44,265 nucleotides of DNA, taken from assembly GCA_030595715.1 (NCBI GenBank), contig JAUVCN010000011.1, positions 1 through 44,265 of the forward strand, read 5' to 3'. The notes under the pieces were generated by a model. It worked only from the letters and a program-made list of their open reading frames with translations. It ran no database searches and had not been told where the DNA came from. The translations under genes were made by a program, and so were the position numbers. The DNA comes from Thermoplasmatales archaeon (lineage in GTDB: Archaea > Thermoplasmatota > Penumbrarchaeia > Penumbrarchaeales > Penumbrarchaeaceae). Below are positions 15,833-23,489 of the stretch, piece by piece; positions within the stretch are counted from its first letter, which is position 1; each line of letters begins with the position of its first letter.

Positions 15833-16927
15833 TCACTCCTCCGGAAGCTGATCTTTGAACTTCCTCCAACCGGCAAGATCCCATTTTCTCGATAGTTCTG
15901 CCTTGATCCCGGGCCCCAGGGCCAACAGGTCTGCACCATCCTTCCTGATCCTGGTCTCTACCCATCTGATCCGTCTTCTGAGACCGGACCTGTTGGCATT
16001 CTGTATCTCGAGACCTGGCCTTTTATTCACCTCGAGGACCACGACCCCAAGGTCCTGGTCCATGGTCAGGTCGACCCCCACGAATCCAAAGCCCGATGCC
16101 TCAGCGGCCATCGAGGCGGTCTCGAGGATCTCTTCCCACATATTGAAACGGAATCCTACCACCTGTTTTCCCGATGAAGGATGGCGCTTCACACCCCTTC
16201 TGAACAGAGTGGCAGATGTGATCCTTCCTTCCGATAGCGAAATGCCCGCTCCGATCGCACCTTGATGAATGTTCGCCTTTCCCATTGACCTCCTTGTTGG
16301 AAGTCTGGTCATTGCCATCAGTGGAAATCCCTGAAGCACAACGATCCTGATATCGAGAAGACCTGGTGTGAGGAGCTCCCGAAGGGAGTTATGCAGGATC
16401 AACCTTCGCTCCACAATTGCAGGATCAGGTTCTCCCCGGGTGAAACTGCCCTTGAGGATCTTACCCGCATGTCTGATGATGTCATCAATATCAAGTCCCT
16501 TCCCGGATATTGTTATAAACCTGCCTGCAACTCTTTTTTCGATCACTTTGATACCAGAACCACCATGCCCCGAAGAGGGTTTAAGGGCGAATCCAGTTCT
16601 CTGTTCCTTTAACCATTCCCTGAACCTATCGAGATCTTCCTCCGACTCCATAACAAGATAGTTCTCGGGAACGGTCACACCTGCTTCTGCAAGTCTCACC
16701 TTCTGATCAAGTTTGTTCAATGTCTCAAGGAGTTCCTGTGGATTGTATTTGGCAATGACCTTTCTCCACTGGTCCTTGGTGAGAATATCGGAACGCCCGT
16801 ATAGAGCTGTGGGCAATATAGAACCGCTCTCCTTCCTGAGTGAACTCTGCACCTGTCTGAACCTGTTGGTCCTTCCTCTGAGGCCCCTTACCATCCTATC
16901 GATGGGAGTCGGTCTTCTAAGTGCCAT
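15833..16927 (-). CDS. ATP-grasp protein, alpha-L-glutamate-ligase-like
   Basis: 364 residues from the ATG at 16927, chosen because GGAGG lies 7 bases before it and the TATA box at 16964-16974 puts the transcript start past the other in-frame ATG (16954). LNKLDQKVRLAEAGVTVPENY leads into the ATP-grasp domain. The ATP-binding Lys and Gly-rich loop are in FALKPSSGHGGSGIKVI. RSMGKANIHQGAIGAGISL and the metal-binding VVVLEVNKRPGLEIQNANR are the diagnostic stretches of the RimK-related glutamate-ligase-like group. Such enzymes join an amino acid or other amine to a carboxylate through an acyl phosphate; the substrate is unknown. It converges on the unrecognised protein and the MobA-like gene, which may act with it. 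Confidence 0.85.
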   Translation of the reverse strand: MALRRPTPIDRMVRGLRGRTNRFRQVQSSLRKESGSILPTALYGRSDILTKDQWRKVIAKYNPQELLETLNKLDQKVRLAEAGVTVPENYLVMESEEDLDRFREWLKEQRTGFALKPSSGHGGSGIKVIEKRVAGRFITISGKGLDIDDIIRHAGKILKGSFTRGEPDPAIVERRLILHNSLRELLTPGLLDIRIVVLQGFPLMAMTRLPTRRSMGKANIHQGAIGAGISLSEGRITSATLFRRGVKRHPSSGKQVVGFRFNMWEEILETASMAAEASGFGFVGVDLTMDQDLGVVVLEVNKRPGLEIQNANRSGLRRRIRWVETRIRKDGADLLALGPGIKAELSRKWDLAGWRKFKDQLPEE

Positions 16928-16963
16928 CCAGTCCCTCCGCTGGTCGAGGTCCATCTACCGGAG

Positions 16964-16974
16964 GTTAATAAATG
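16964..16974 (-). promoter_or_regulatory. TATA box of the ATP-grasp gene
   Basis: The minus strand reads CATTTATTAAC. Its position predicts a transcript start near 16943, which supports translation from 16927 rather than 16954. Confidence 0.5.
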
Positions 16975-17025
16975 AATTGTGTTCTCGTAACCGAAAGTAT
17001 ACACTTGTTGGAGATCGGTCCATGC

Positions 17026-18597
17026 TCATGTGGAATGGATGACCCTTTCTCCGGGGACCCTCTCCAGGACCATTCCTTCGATACTGAATGGTATCAGTTT
17101 GTTCGCCGTGTTCAGGGCCATCTTCAATCTCTGTTCATTGCTTGAATAAACCCTGAACAGAATATCTCCTTTTTCCACCTGATGGCCGATCTTCTTCTCC
17201 AGAACAATGCCTCCGAACTTGTCATGAGGGCAGCCAGCTGCCCTGGCTATCCTGACAAGGTTCTTGTTATGAATGGAAGAGACGTAGCCTCTCCCGGGTG
17301 ATATGACATCTCCGATCAGTTCTCCAAGAGGTACCTGACCTGAAGTGATGCCGGGGTGGTCAGTACCCTGCGCTTTGATCATCTCGTGGAACTTGGAAAG
17401 GGCCTCTCCAGATCGAAGGATCCTGAGTGCCTCCTCCTTGCCATCGCCAGACATTCCCCCCATTTCCAGAATGATCCCGGCGAGTGATGTCGCTTTCTCG
17501 ACTGTACTGGAAGATGGCGGGTCGTTCTCAAGGACCTGAAGCGCTTCTTTCACCTCCAATGCCGGTCCGATGTTCCGTCCAATAGGTTGACCACCATAGG
17601 TAATTGCGCACTGGACATTGATACCGATATTCTTTCCAACCTCCATGAAATCCCTTGCATATGTCCTGGCAAGGTCCATGGACGGGACCTTGGTATACGG
17701 GCCCGTTGGGATATCCATCAGAAGATGGTCTGCCCCCACGGCCTTCTTCTTGGCAAGGACCGAGGCGATCACCTGCGAATAGGGATCGATCGAAAGCGGA
17801 TATTCGGCCCTGATGATGATATCATCAGCAGGTGCGATATTGACACCGCCACCCCAGGCTATCGTGCCGCCCACTGTCTCGGTGATCTCTTTGATCTTCC
17901 ATCCCGGAAGGGTAACGTTGGCTATTGTCTCAAGGATGTCGGCCGTTCCTCCGGCAGATGATATCGCCCTCGAACATGTTTTTGGAATACTGAGGCCGGC
18001 TGCAGCAACTATGGGAACAACGATAAGGGTCACCTTGTTTCCCGGGACGCCTCCGACCGAGTGAAAATCAAATATCGGATCCACATCTATGTCAATGATC
18101 TCCCCGGAATTGACCATGGCCATGGTCAGGTCTGTGATCTCCCTGTTGTTCAACGGATTCATGTAGGTGGAACAGACAAAGGCCGACAGTTCGACATCGG
18201 ACAATCTATGATTGGTGATCTCATCCGTGAGTATGTTGATCTCCTCGGTTGAGAGTTCAATGCCGTTCAGCCGCTTCTTGATCAATTCGATCGAGCGGGG
18301 CCGGGTCACGGGGATGATCCTCACATGGGCATCCTGTTCAAGATCCAGTTGTTTCCTGCCTTTCTTCAGCACTCCTACATGACCTGTGCTCACGACCGAA
18401 TCGGTCAATTCCACGATCGCGACCATGGAATCCTTTTCGGTTGATACCTTGACACGGTCAAGTGACCTTACACCCATGATACTTGCGTCCTTACGGTTCA
18501 GGATGACAGTGAACTCACCCGTTTCAAGGTCGATCTCTGAAACATTGAACATGACCGGAACACCGGCCGACTCCTCACCTCTATCCATATCGTGCAT
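17026..18597 (-). CDS. deoA: AMP phosphorylase
   Basis: 523 residues from the ATG at 18597, which has GGGAG 8 bases upstream and begins two bases past the previous stop; in-frame ATGs at 18618 and 18588 are less supported. An N-terminal about 95-residue beta domain (FNVSEIDLETGEF) precedes the thymidine-phosphorylase-like catalytic fold: DFHSVGGVPGNKVT and CSRAISSAGGTADILE bind phosphate and substrate. The enzyme splits AMP (also CMP, UMP in characterised homologues) with phosphate to ribose-1,5-bisphosphate and base. The next step is encoded by the gene immediately upstream in the same operon. Gene symbol follows archaeal usage (deoA-like); the enzyme is not thymidine phosphorylase. Confidence 0.94.
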   Translation of the reverse strand: MHDMDRGEESAGVPVMFNVSEIDLETGEFTVILNRKDASIMGVRSLDRVKVSTEKDSMVAIVELTDSVVSTGHVGVLKKGRKQLDLEQDAHVRIIPVTRPRSIELIKKRLNGIELSTEEINILTDEITNHRLSDVELSAFVCSTYMNPLNNREITDLTMAMVNSGEIIDIDVDPIFDFHSVGGVPGNKVTLIVVPIVAAAGLSIPKTCSRAISSAGGTADILETIANVTLPGWKIKEITETVGGTIAWGGGVNIAPADDIIIRAEYPLSIDPYSQVIASVLAKKKAVGADHLLMDIPTGPYTKVPSMDLARTYARDFMEVGKNIGINVQCAITYGGQPIGRNIGPALEVKEALQVLENDPPSSSTVEKATSLAGIILEMGGMSGDGKEEALRILRSGEALSKFHEMIKAQGTDHPGITSGQVPLGELIGDVISPGRGYVSSIHNKNLVRIARAAGCPHDKFGGIVLEKKIGHQVEKGDILFRVYSSNEQRLKMALNTANKLIPFSIEGMVLERVPGERVIHST

Positions 18598-18599
18598 AT

Positions 18600-19586
18600 C
18601 TACATCTCCCTGAACCATTTGTGATCCTCATTTCCCCTCTCCATGGAAATGGGACCTGTGATCTGGAACATCCCCCTGATGATCTCGGTTGCCATGTAAG
18701 GTGAGATCACCCCCATCTCCGTCACGATCGAGTTGATATATTCCGGGGGTGTAACATCAAAGACGGGATTCTTGAACCTGACCCCTGGAAAATCATCTGG
18801 TTCCAATGGGTCGGCCACCTCCTTCGGCCCCCTGTCCTCTATCTCCACAAGTGATCCCATCAGTGTCTCCATGGAGAACTTGTAGGTCTCAGCGCATACG
18901 ATGAACGGAGTTCTTGCTTCATGGGCGGCCAGAGCAAGCTGTGATGTGCCGATCTTGTTGATCACTGCACCATTTGCGGTGATCGTATCGGCTCCCACAC
19001 AGACGATATCCATATCGTTCATGAAATGTCTCACAGCGGAGTCGACGATCATTGTTACGGGAACTTCCCTTTCGGCAAGCCATCTGGCTGTAATATGCCC
19101 TTGCCTCCAAGGTCTTGATTCGGTCGAATAGACCTCATCCACCCTTCCGTCCTTGAATGCCTGATAGATAACCGAAAGGGCTGCGCTTGAATTGCAATGT
19201 GTAAGGACAGTGGAACCCTTGCGTATCCTCTTTGCTCCGAATTGTGAGATCTTTTCCAGTGCCAGATGTGATGACGATATGAACTCATCGGATCTCATCA
19301 TCAGCAATTCCTTCATACCATCGATGGAATCCTGCTTCTCCACATCTCTCAATGTCAGGAGGATCCCATTCCTTAGAGAGACGGCAGAAGGGCGGGTCTC
19401 ATGGAGTATCGATGCAGCCTTTGAAATATCCGCCAGGAGGTCCTCGGGGCTTTGGCCATCCCAGTCCCTGGCAAGGTCAGCAAGGGCATTCGCTGCAGCT
19501 CTTGCGATCTTACCCGCACCTCTAATGGACATATCACTGATACTATCAGCTGTTTTTCTGAGGCGTTTCCAGGCCTCACCGTTCAT
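18600..19586 (-). CDS. e2b2: Ribose-1,5-bisphosphate isomerase
   Basis: 328 residues, of the eIF2B-alpha-related fold. The catalytic pair of the R15P-isomerase group is visible: Cys131 in THCNSSAAL and Asp200 in VGADTITANGAVINKIGT (Cys133 and Asp202 in the Thermococcus enzyme). RGAGKIARAAA near the N-terminus and STESRPWRQGHITAR at 154-168 are the phosphate-binding segments. It turns ribose-1,5-bisphosphate into ribulose-1,5-bisphosphate, the RuBisCO substrate. GAGGGG lies 8 bases before the ATG. It sits between the MBL-like gene (4-base gap) and AMP phosphorylase, so the two consecutive pathway enzymes are made together. Confidence 0.94.
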   Translation of the reverse strand: MNGEAWKRLRKTADSISDMSIRGAGKIARAAANALADLARDWDGQSPEDLLADISKAASILHETRPSAVSLRNGILLTLRDVEKQDSIDGMKELLMMRSDEFISSSHLALEKISQFGAKRIRKGSTVLTHCNSSAALSVIYQAFKDGRVDEVYSTESRPWRQGHITARWLAEREVPVTMIVDSAVRHFMNDMDIVCVGADTITANGAVINKIGTSQLALAAHEARTPFIVCAETYKFSMETLMGSLVEIEDRGPKEVADPLEPDDFPGVRFKNPVFDVTPPEYINSIVTEMGVISPYMATEIIRGMFQITGPISMERGNEDHKWFREM

Positions 19587-19590
19587 GCTA

Positions 19591-20277
19591 TCAACCCCTC
19601 ACAGGGAACATTGGACCGTAGGCAGGTATGACATGATCGCAATATGCCAGGAACTTCTCGATCGAAGTGATCTCCCCTTTCGGCTTTGGCATATTCCTTG
19701 CCTTTGATAATGCTTCTTGGACCGTTGGATCATCTTTGGTGGGAATGGATATTCCTGCAATACCAACGACCTTCCCTGCGTATGGGGCCGTTGATGGTTC
19801 CAACATCTCTTCCTTTGCCGGGAAGTGAGCCAGCAGGGCTAGTGAATCACCCTCGGAGGAAGGAAGGATTATGATCAGAAGATATTTGTCGATCCAGTGG
19901 TACGGAGTGGTTATTGCCACTCTTCGATTGGTTTTTATCGGGACCTTGCTCCAATCATCTCCAACGATATGTTGCAAGCAGTGAACAAAGAGATCATCGT
20001 TTCCGCTGTGAAGGTCATGGGCCGTGGATGTCACGAGAACGTTGACCTTATCGATCTTCGCCTCATTCTCTCTAACGATCCGTACCAGCTCATCACGGAC
20101 ATGCCTGGCTCCCGAGTCTACAATGACCGTTGATGTTGGTGTCTTGACCATCGTGACCGCGGATGTCATCTCACCTTCGGACCCATTTACACCAGCGATC
20201 AATTCAACGAGTTCCATTTTCCTTATTCCAAAATCATGCCTCTGCAACGCATCCGAAACCTCTTTGACATCGTTCAT
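19591..20277 (-). CDS. Metallo-beta-lactamase-fold protein with degenerate metal site
   Basis: 228 residues from the ATG at 20277 (GGGAG 9 bases before it; an ATG at 20304 has weaker support). VIVDSGARHVRDELVRIV (51-68) matches the second strand of MBL proteins (I-D-T/S-G). VLVTSTAHDLHSGNDDLF (80-97) aligns with the V-T-H-x-H-x-D-H-x-G-N metal motif, but the first His is Thr and the Asp is Leu. The terminal VIPAYGPMF (216-224) aligns with V-P-G-H-G-P-x-F with the His replaced by Tyr. So the fold is MBLAC1-like with most metal ligands lost. It is probably non-hydrolytic, a binding or regulatory protein. It lies inside the AMP-salvage operon between tgtA and e2b2. Confidence 0.7.
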   Translation of the reverse strand: MNDVKEVSDALQRHDFGIRKMELVELIAGVNGSEGEMTSAVTMVKTPTSTVIVDSGARHVRDELVRIVRENEAKIDKVNVLVTSTAHDLHSGNDDLFVHCLQHIVGDDWSKVPIKTNRRVAITTPYHWIDKYLLIIILPSSEGDSLALLAHFPAKEEMLEPSTAPYAGKVVGIAGISIPTKDDPTVQEALSKARNMPKPKGEITSIEKFLAYCDHVIPAYGPMFPVRG

Positions 20278-20316
20278 TGGTCTACACTCCCAGATATGAA
20301 TCATCTCAATTGATTG

Positions 20317-22338
20317 TTAATCCTTGTCCTTACCGGAAAGGACACCTTCTCTGACCTTGACACCTATCCCGGACTTCGATTCCTTGAGGTACTTCCATCC
20401 GGTCTGAGCTTTTCCAACCGCCAGGAGCTTGTCCTTCTCGTCAACTACCAGGACGTCATCTCCGGGTCTGATCCTCCCGTCGGCATCATTGATGAACTTG
20501 CAGAACACGTTCAAACCCCTGGCGTTGAATTCACCGGTCTCGCTATCGACGATGACCCTCATCCAGGGAGCGGGGATATTTTTATGTAATCGTTTTGCCC
20601 CTTCAATTTTTATCGAGAACAAGCCATCCTCGGCCCTGAGTGAAAGGAGATGTAGCTTGCCCCCATCCTTGGCCAGATGGATGTTCCGGATCTTTCCGGT
20701 CTTCCTGGAAGTGATCATGTCGATCCTCTCTTCCAGATCATCATCCTCTCCGAAAAGAGCGACCACCGGGTCCGTAACGTCGTTGGAGAATTGACACCTT
20801 ATCAAGGCCATTGCTCGACGGATGTTCGCCTGCCTGTGACCTATCCTGCCCGGTAGCTCTTCCGGCTGTTTTTTCCCATTCCAATCGATGATATCTTTCA
20901 TGGGGACCTTCTTTCTCATCGCTTCCATGTGACCCAACATTCCTTCATCCAGGCCGCCAGGAGGTGGGAATATGGCCTGCCCCAGAGGGTACATATCGTT
21001 CAGCTCGTAAGGAATAGGTCCCAGTGGCGAATCGATGAATGGATCGACACCCTCCGGAGGGTTTCCCATCAGGTCCATGACCGATCTCGAGTAGTTCCTG
21101 GCCCAATCCGTCAATCTCAGGGTCCTATCACTTGACAGATCTGCATTCGACAGATATCTTTCATATCGAATGAACTCGGGCCTGGAAAGGGATAATGAGG
21201 ATGAACACATGAAACGGCGGGTCGACCGTGGAGCCTGCTCTTCGATCAAGGATCCGTGTTCCTTGACCCGCCTCACAGCTGCATACATCTGGGGGTTTGA
21301 CATTGCGGACCTTTCCACAAGTTCCCACAAGGTCCCCTCGCTAATGGCGGACCTCACTGAATCAAGAACTATCCTGAGAACCCATAGGTTATGCCGGGCC
21401 AATAGGGGTGTCCTTTCTCCCTTTGGCATTGATAGCAGATCCATAGGGTCATATTTTGAACAGACCGGACAAGGGCAGGGAAATGTATCCAATTCCTTCA
21501 GATGGTAGGTCCGGTCGCTTGTCATGTATCTGTCATCATTTGCGAACTTGATGTAGGATGCGGAATCGAAAAGATCGCACCCCATGGCAGTCGCAAGAGG
21601 TAGGATCATGGGGTGTCCAGCACCGAATAGATGAGCAGGTATTGCCGGACCCAGGCCTTTCTTTGCATTTGCAATGACATCGACCAGGAGAGTGTAATCG
21701 TATGATTCCATGATCGGTACAACACCACCGATAGGGGCATATGATATGCCGAGCTCCTTGACCCTCCTTCCCGATAGCTCTCTCAGGTCAAGGTGTCTAC
21801 CTCCCTGGACAGGAACTGCCATTTCCATGTTCTTGTTGACATCCAGGGAATCCTTTGCCCTTTTCATTGTAATGTTCAGGTCGTTCTCTGCATCTTCATG
21901 TTCCGAACCCGGAACAGTGAAACGGTCCAGGATGGTTCCAACATCCGAACCGATACTGTTCTGGAACCTGATGATATCGAGCGGATCGACATCCACCTCT
22001 CCTTTTCCACCACCATACATGAAACTCTGGAATGTGCCGGAATCTGTCATGATCACTCCATCAAAGGATAGTAACCTGTGGAGACCTTCGGAGATCGCTC
22101 TTTCCTTCATGTCCTCGGTCCTTCTGATAATATAGGAATTGGTGATGATCATGTTGAACCGGAAACGATCCTTCAATTCCTTCGGTTCGATAGAACCTCC
22201 GGAACCCAGCTTGTTGGGATTTATCACCGGCATAAGCTCCGGGGTCTCCACTTTTCTCCCCTTCACCTTGAGTATGCCTCTTCGTCCCATGAGGTCGCAG
22301 TCGGTCACCTCGAAATTTGAGATAGGATCGTCCGTCAA
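20317..22338 (-). CDS. tgtA: Archaeosine tRNA-guanine transglycosylase
   Basis: 673 residues, full archaeal length, from a TTG start at 22338 preceded by GGTGATG; it puts FEVTDCDLMGRRG at the N-terminus as expected. The TIM-barrel catalytic part has TDSGTFQS (Asp99) and DLFDSASY (Asp258, the expected nucleophile). The zinc site is Cys288/290/293 in CPCPVC with His316. The long middle region leads to a C-terminal PUA RNA-binding domain (about 595-673; FCKFINDADGRIRPGDDVLVV). TgtA replaces guanine-15 in tRNA by preQ0 on the way to archaeosine, releasing guanine. It starts 4 bases after the dehydrogenase stop in the same operon. Confidence 0.95.
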   Translation of the reverse strand: MTDDPISNFEVTDCDLMGRRGILKVKGRKVETPELMPVINPNKLGSGGSIEPKELKDRFRFNMIITNSYIIRRTEDMKERAISEGLHRLLSFDGVIMTDSGTFQSFMYGGGKGEVDVDPLDIIRFQNSIGSDVGTILDRFTVPGSEHEDAENDLNITMKRAKDSLDVNKNMEMAVPVQGGRHLDLRELSGRRVKELGISYAPIGGVVPIMESYDYTLLVDVIANAKKGLGPAIPAHLFGAGHPMILPLATAMGCDLFDSASYIKFANDDRYMTSDRTYHLKELDTFPCPCPVCSKYDPMDLLSMPKGERTPLLARHNLWVLRIVLDSVRSAISEGTLWELVERSAMSNPQMYAAVRRVKEHGSLIEEQAPRSTRRFMCSSSLSLSRPEFIRYERYLSNADLSSDRTLRLTDWARNYSRSVMDLMGNPPEGVDPFIDSPLGPIPYELNDMYPLGQAIFPPPGGLDEGMLGHMEAMRKKVPMKDIIDWNGKKQPEELPGRIGHRQANIRRAMALIRCQFSNDVTDPVVALFGEDDDLEERIDMITSRKTGKIRNIHLAKDGGKLHLLSLRAEDGLFSIKIEGAKRLHKNIPAPWMRVIVDSETGEFNARGLNVFCKFINDADGRIRPGDDVLVVDEKDKLLAVGKAQTGWKYLKESKSGIGVKVREGVLSGKDKD

Positions 22339-22342
22339 TTCA

Positions 22343-23335
22343 TCACCTTCGTTCTATCACATCAGGATTGACAATATTTCCCGGGATATTTCCCTCAAGG
22401 ACCTTGAGGACCCCTTCTGTCACCATAAGGGCCATCCTGGTCCTTGTGACCGTCGTGGAAGATCCTATATGGGGGACCATTACGACATTATCCAGATCCA
22501 TCAGGGGTTGATAGATATCCGGTTCTTCCTCGAATACATCCAATCCAGCAGAGAGGATATCTCCATTACTTAGAGCGTTGAATAGCTCCTTCTCATCCAC
22601 GACCGGTCCTCTTGCCGTATTGATGAGTATCGCATCATTCTTCATCATCTTCAGTTCTGCCCTGCCTATCAAATGTTTCGTTTCAGCAGTGAGCGGGCAG
22701 TTCAGGGATACGAAATCGGATCTTTTCAGCAGCTCCTCCATGGAAACATATTCCGCTCCTATCTCATCTTCCAGTTCCATGTTCCTCGATCTGGAATGGT
22801 AGAGGAGCTTCATTCCGAATCCTTTTCCTCTCCTTAGGACAGCTGATCCGATCTTTCCTGCCCCGATGACGCCAAGAGTGGAGCCCCAGACATCCTTGCC
22901 AAGCATCAATTTGGGACCCCAGGTCTTGAACTTGCCTTCCCTCACATATCTCTCGCTCTCACCGATCCTCCTGGCAGCTGCAAGGAGGAGGGAAAAGGCC
23001 AGGTCTGCAGTGGCATTGGTCAGGACCCCAGGAGTGTTCAGGACCACGATACCCTTTTCAGTGGCGTGATCCACATCGATATTGTCATATCCCACTGCAT
23101 AGTTGGCGATTACCTTCAGATCGCTCCCGGAATCGATCGCTTCTTTGTCCATCTTCTCGTTAAGAAGGCATATCAATGCATCCTTATCTGATAATCTTGA
23201 AAGAAGTTCATCCCTGGGGATCGGCCTATCCTCGTTCCAAAGATCAATATTCACATTCCCAACCAGTGGTTCCATACCTTCCTCCGGAATTGACCTTGTA
23301 ACAAGTATCCTTGGTTTAATTCCATCTTCGGCCAT
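22343..23335 (-). CDS. D-2-hydroxyacid dehydrogenase (glyoxylate/hydroxypyruvate reductase type)
   Basis: 330 residues. The cofactor loop is GVIGAGKIG (155-163), and the catalytic triad is Arg242 (INTARGP), Glu271 (FEEEP) and His289 (VPHIGSS). After the second beta strand YHSRSR, with Ser and Arg, replaces the Asp of NAD-specific members, suggesting NADP(H). It is shorter than PGDH and lacks the ACT domain, so glyoxylate, hydroxypyruvate or another 2-oxoacid is the likely substrate. It is the first gene of a five-gene operon ending in AMP phosphorylase. A TATA box lies at 23374-23386 and the leader is short. Confidence 0.88.
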   Translation of the reverse strand: MAEDGIKPRILVTRSIPEEGMEPLVGNVNIDLWNEDRPIPRDELLSRLSDKDALICLLNEKMDKEAIDSGSDLKVIANYAVGYDNIDVDHATEKGIVVLNTPGVLTNATADLAFSLLLAAARRIGESERYVREGKFKTWGPKLMLGKDVWGSTLGVIGAGKIGSAVLRRGKGFGMKLLYHSRSRNMELEDEIGAEYVSMEELLKRSDFVSLNCPLTAETKHLIGRAELKMMKNDAILINTARGPVVDEKELFNALSNGDILSAGLDVFEEEPDIYQPLMDLDNVVMVPHIGSSTTVTRTRMALMVTEGVLKVLEGNIPGNIVNPDVIERR

Positions 23336-23373
23336 CTGAAGCGCCCCATTTGACAGAATTGGAAATGACAGGT

Positions 23374-23386
23374 GTTAGTTAAATTG
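23374..23386 (-). promoter_or_regulatory. TATA box of the dehydrogenase-tgtA-e2b2-AMP phosphorylase operon
   Basis: The minus strand reads CAATTTAACTAAC, about 45 bases before the dehydrogenase ATG, predicting a leader of about 20 bases. No other clear promoter is seen within the tight cluster of five genes. Confidence 0.4.
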
Positions 23387-23415
23387 ATTCCCGGTGGATC
23401 GCCTTCACGGAGGGA

Positions 23416-23428
23416 TTATAATTATATG
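23416..23428 (+). promoter_or_regulatory. TATA box of the MoxR-VWA operon
   Basis: TTATAATTATATG lies about 68 bases before the ATG at 23490. The predicted leader of about 40 bases ends in AGGAGGGAG, a strong ribosome binding site. It is divergent from the operon on the minus strand. Confidence 0.45.
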
Positions 23429-23489
23429 ATTGTCACGATTATGATTGAAATGATAGGACCTGTATCTATAGGCCACAGGAGGGAGAAAG

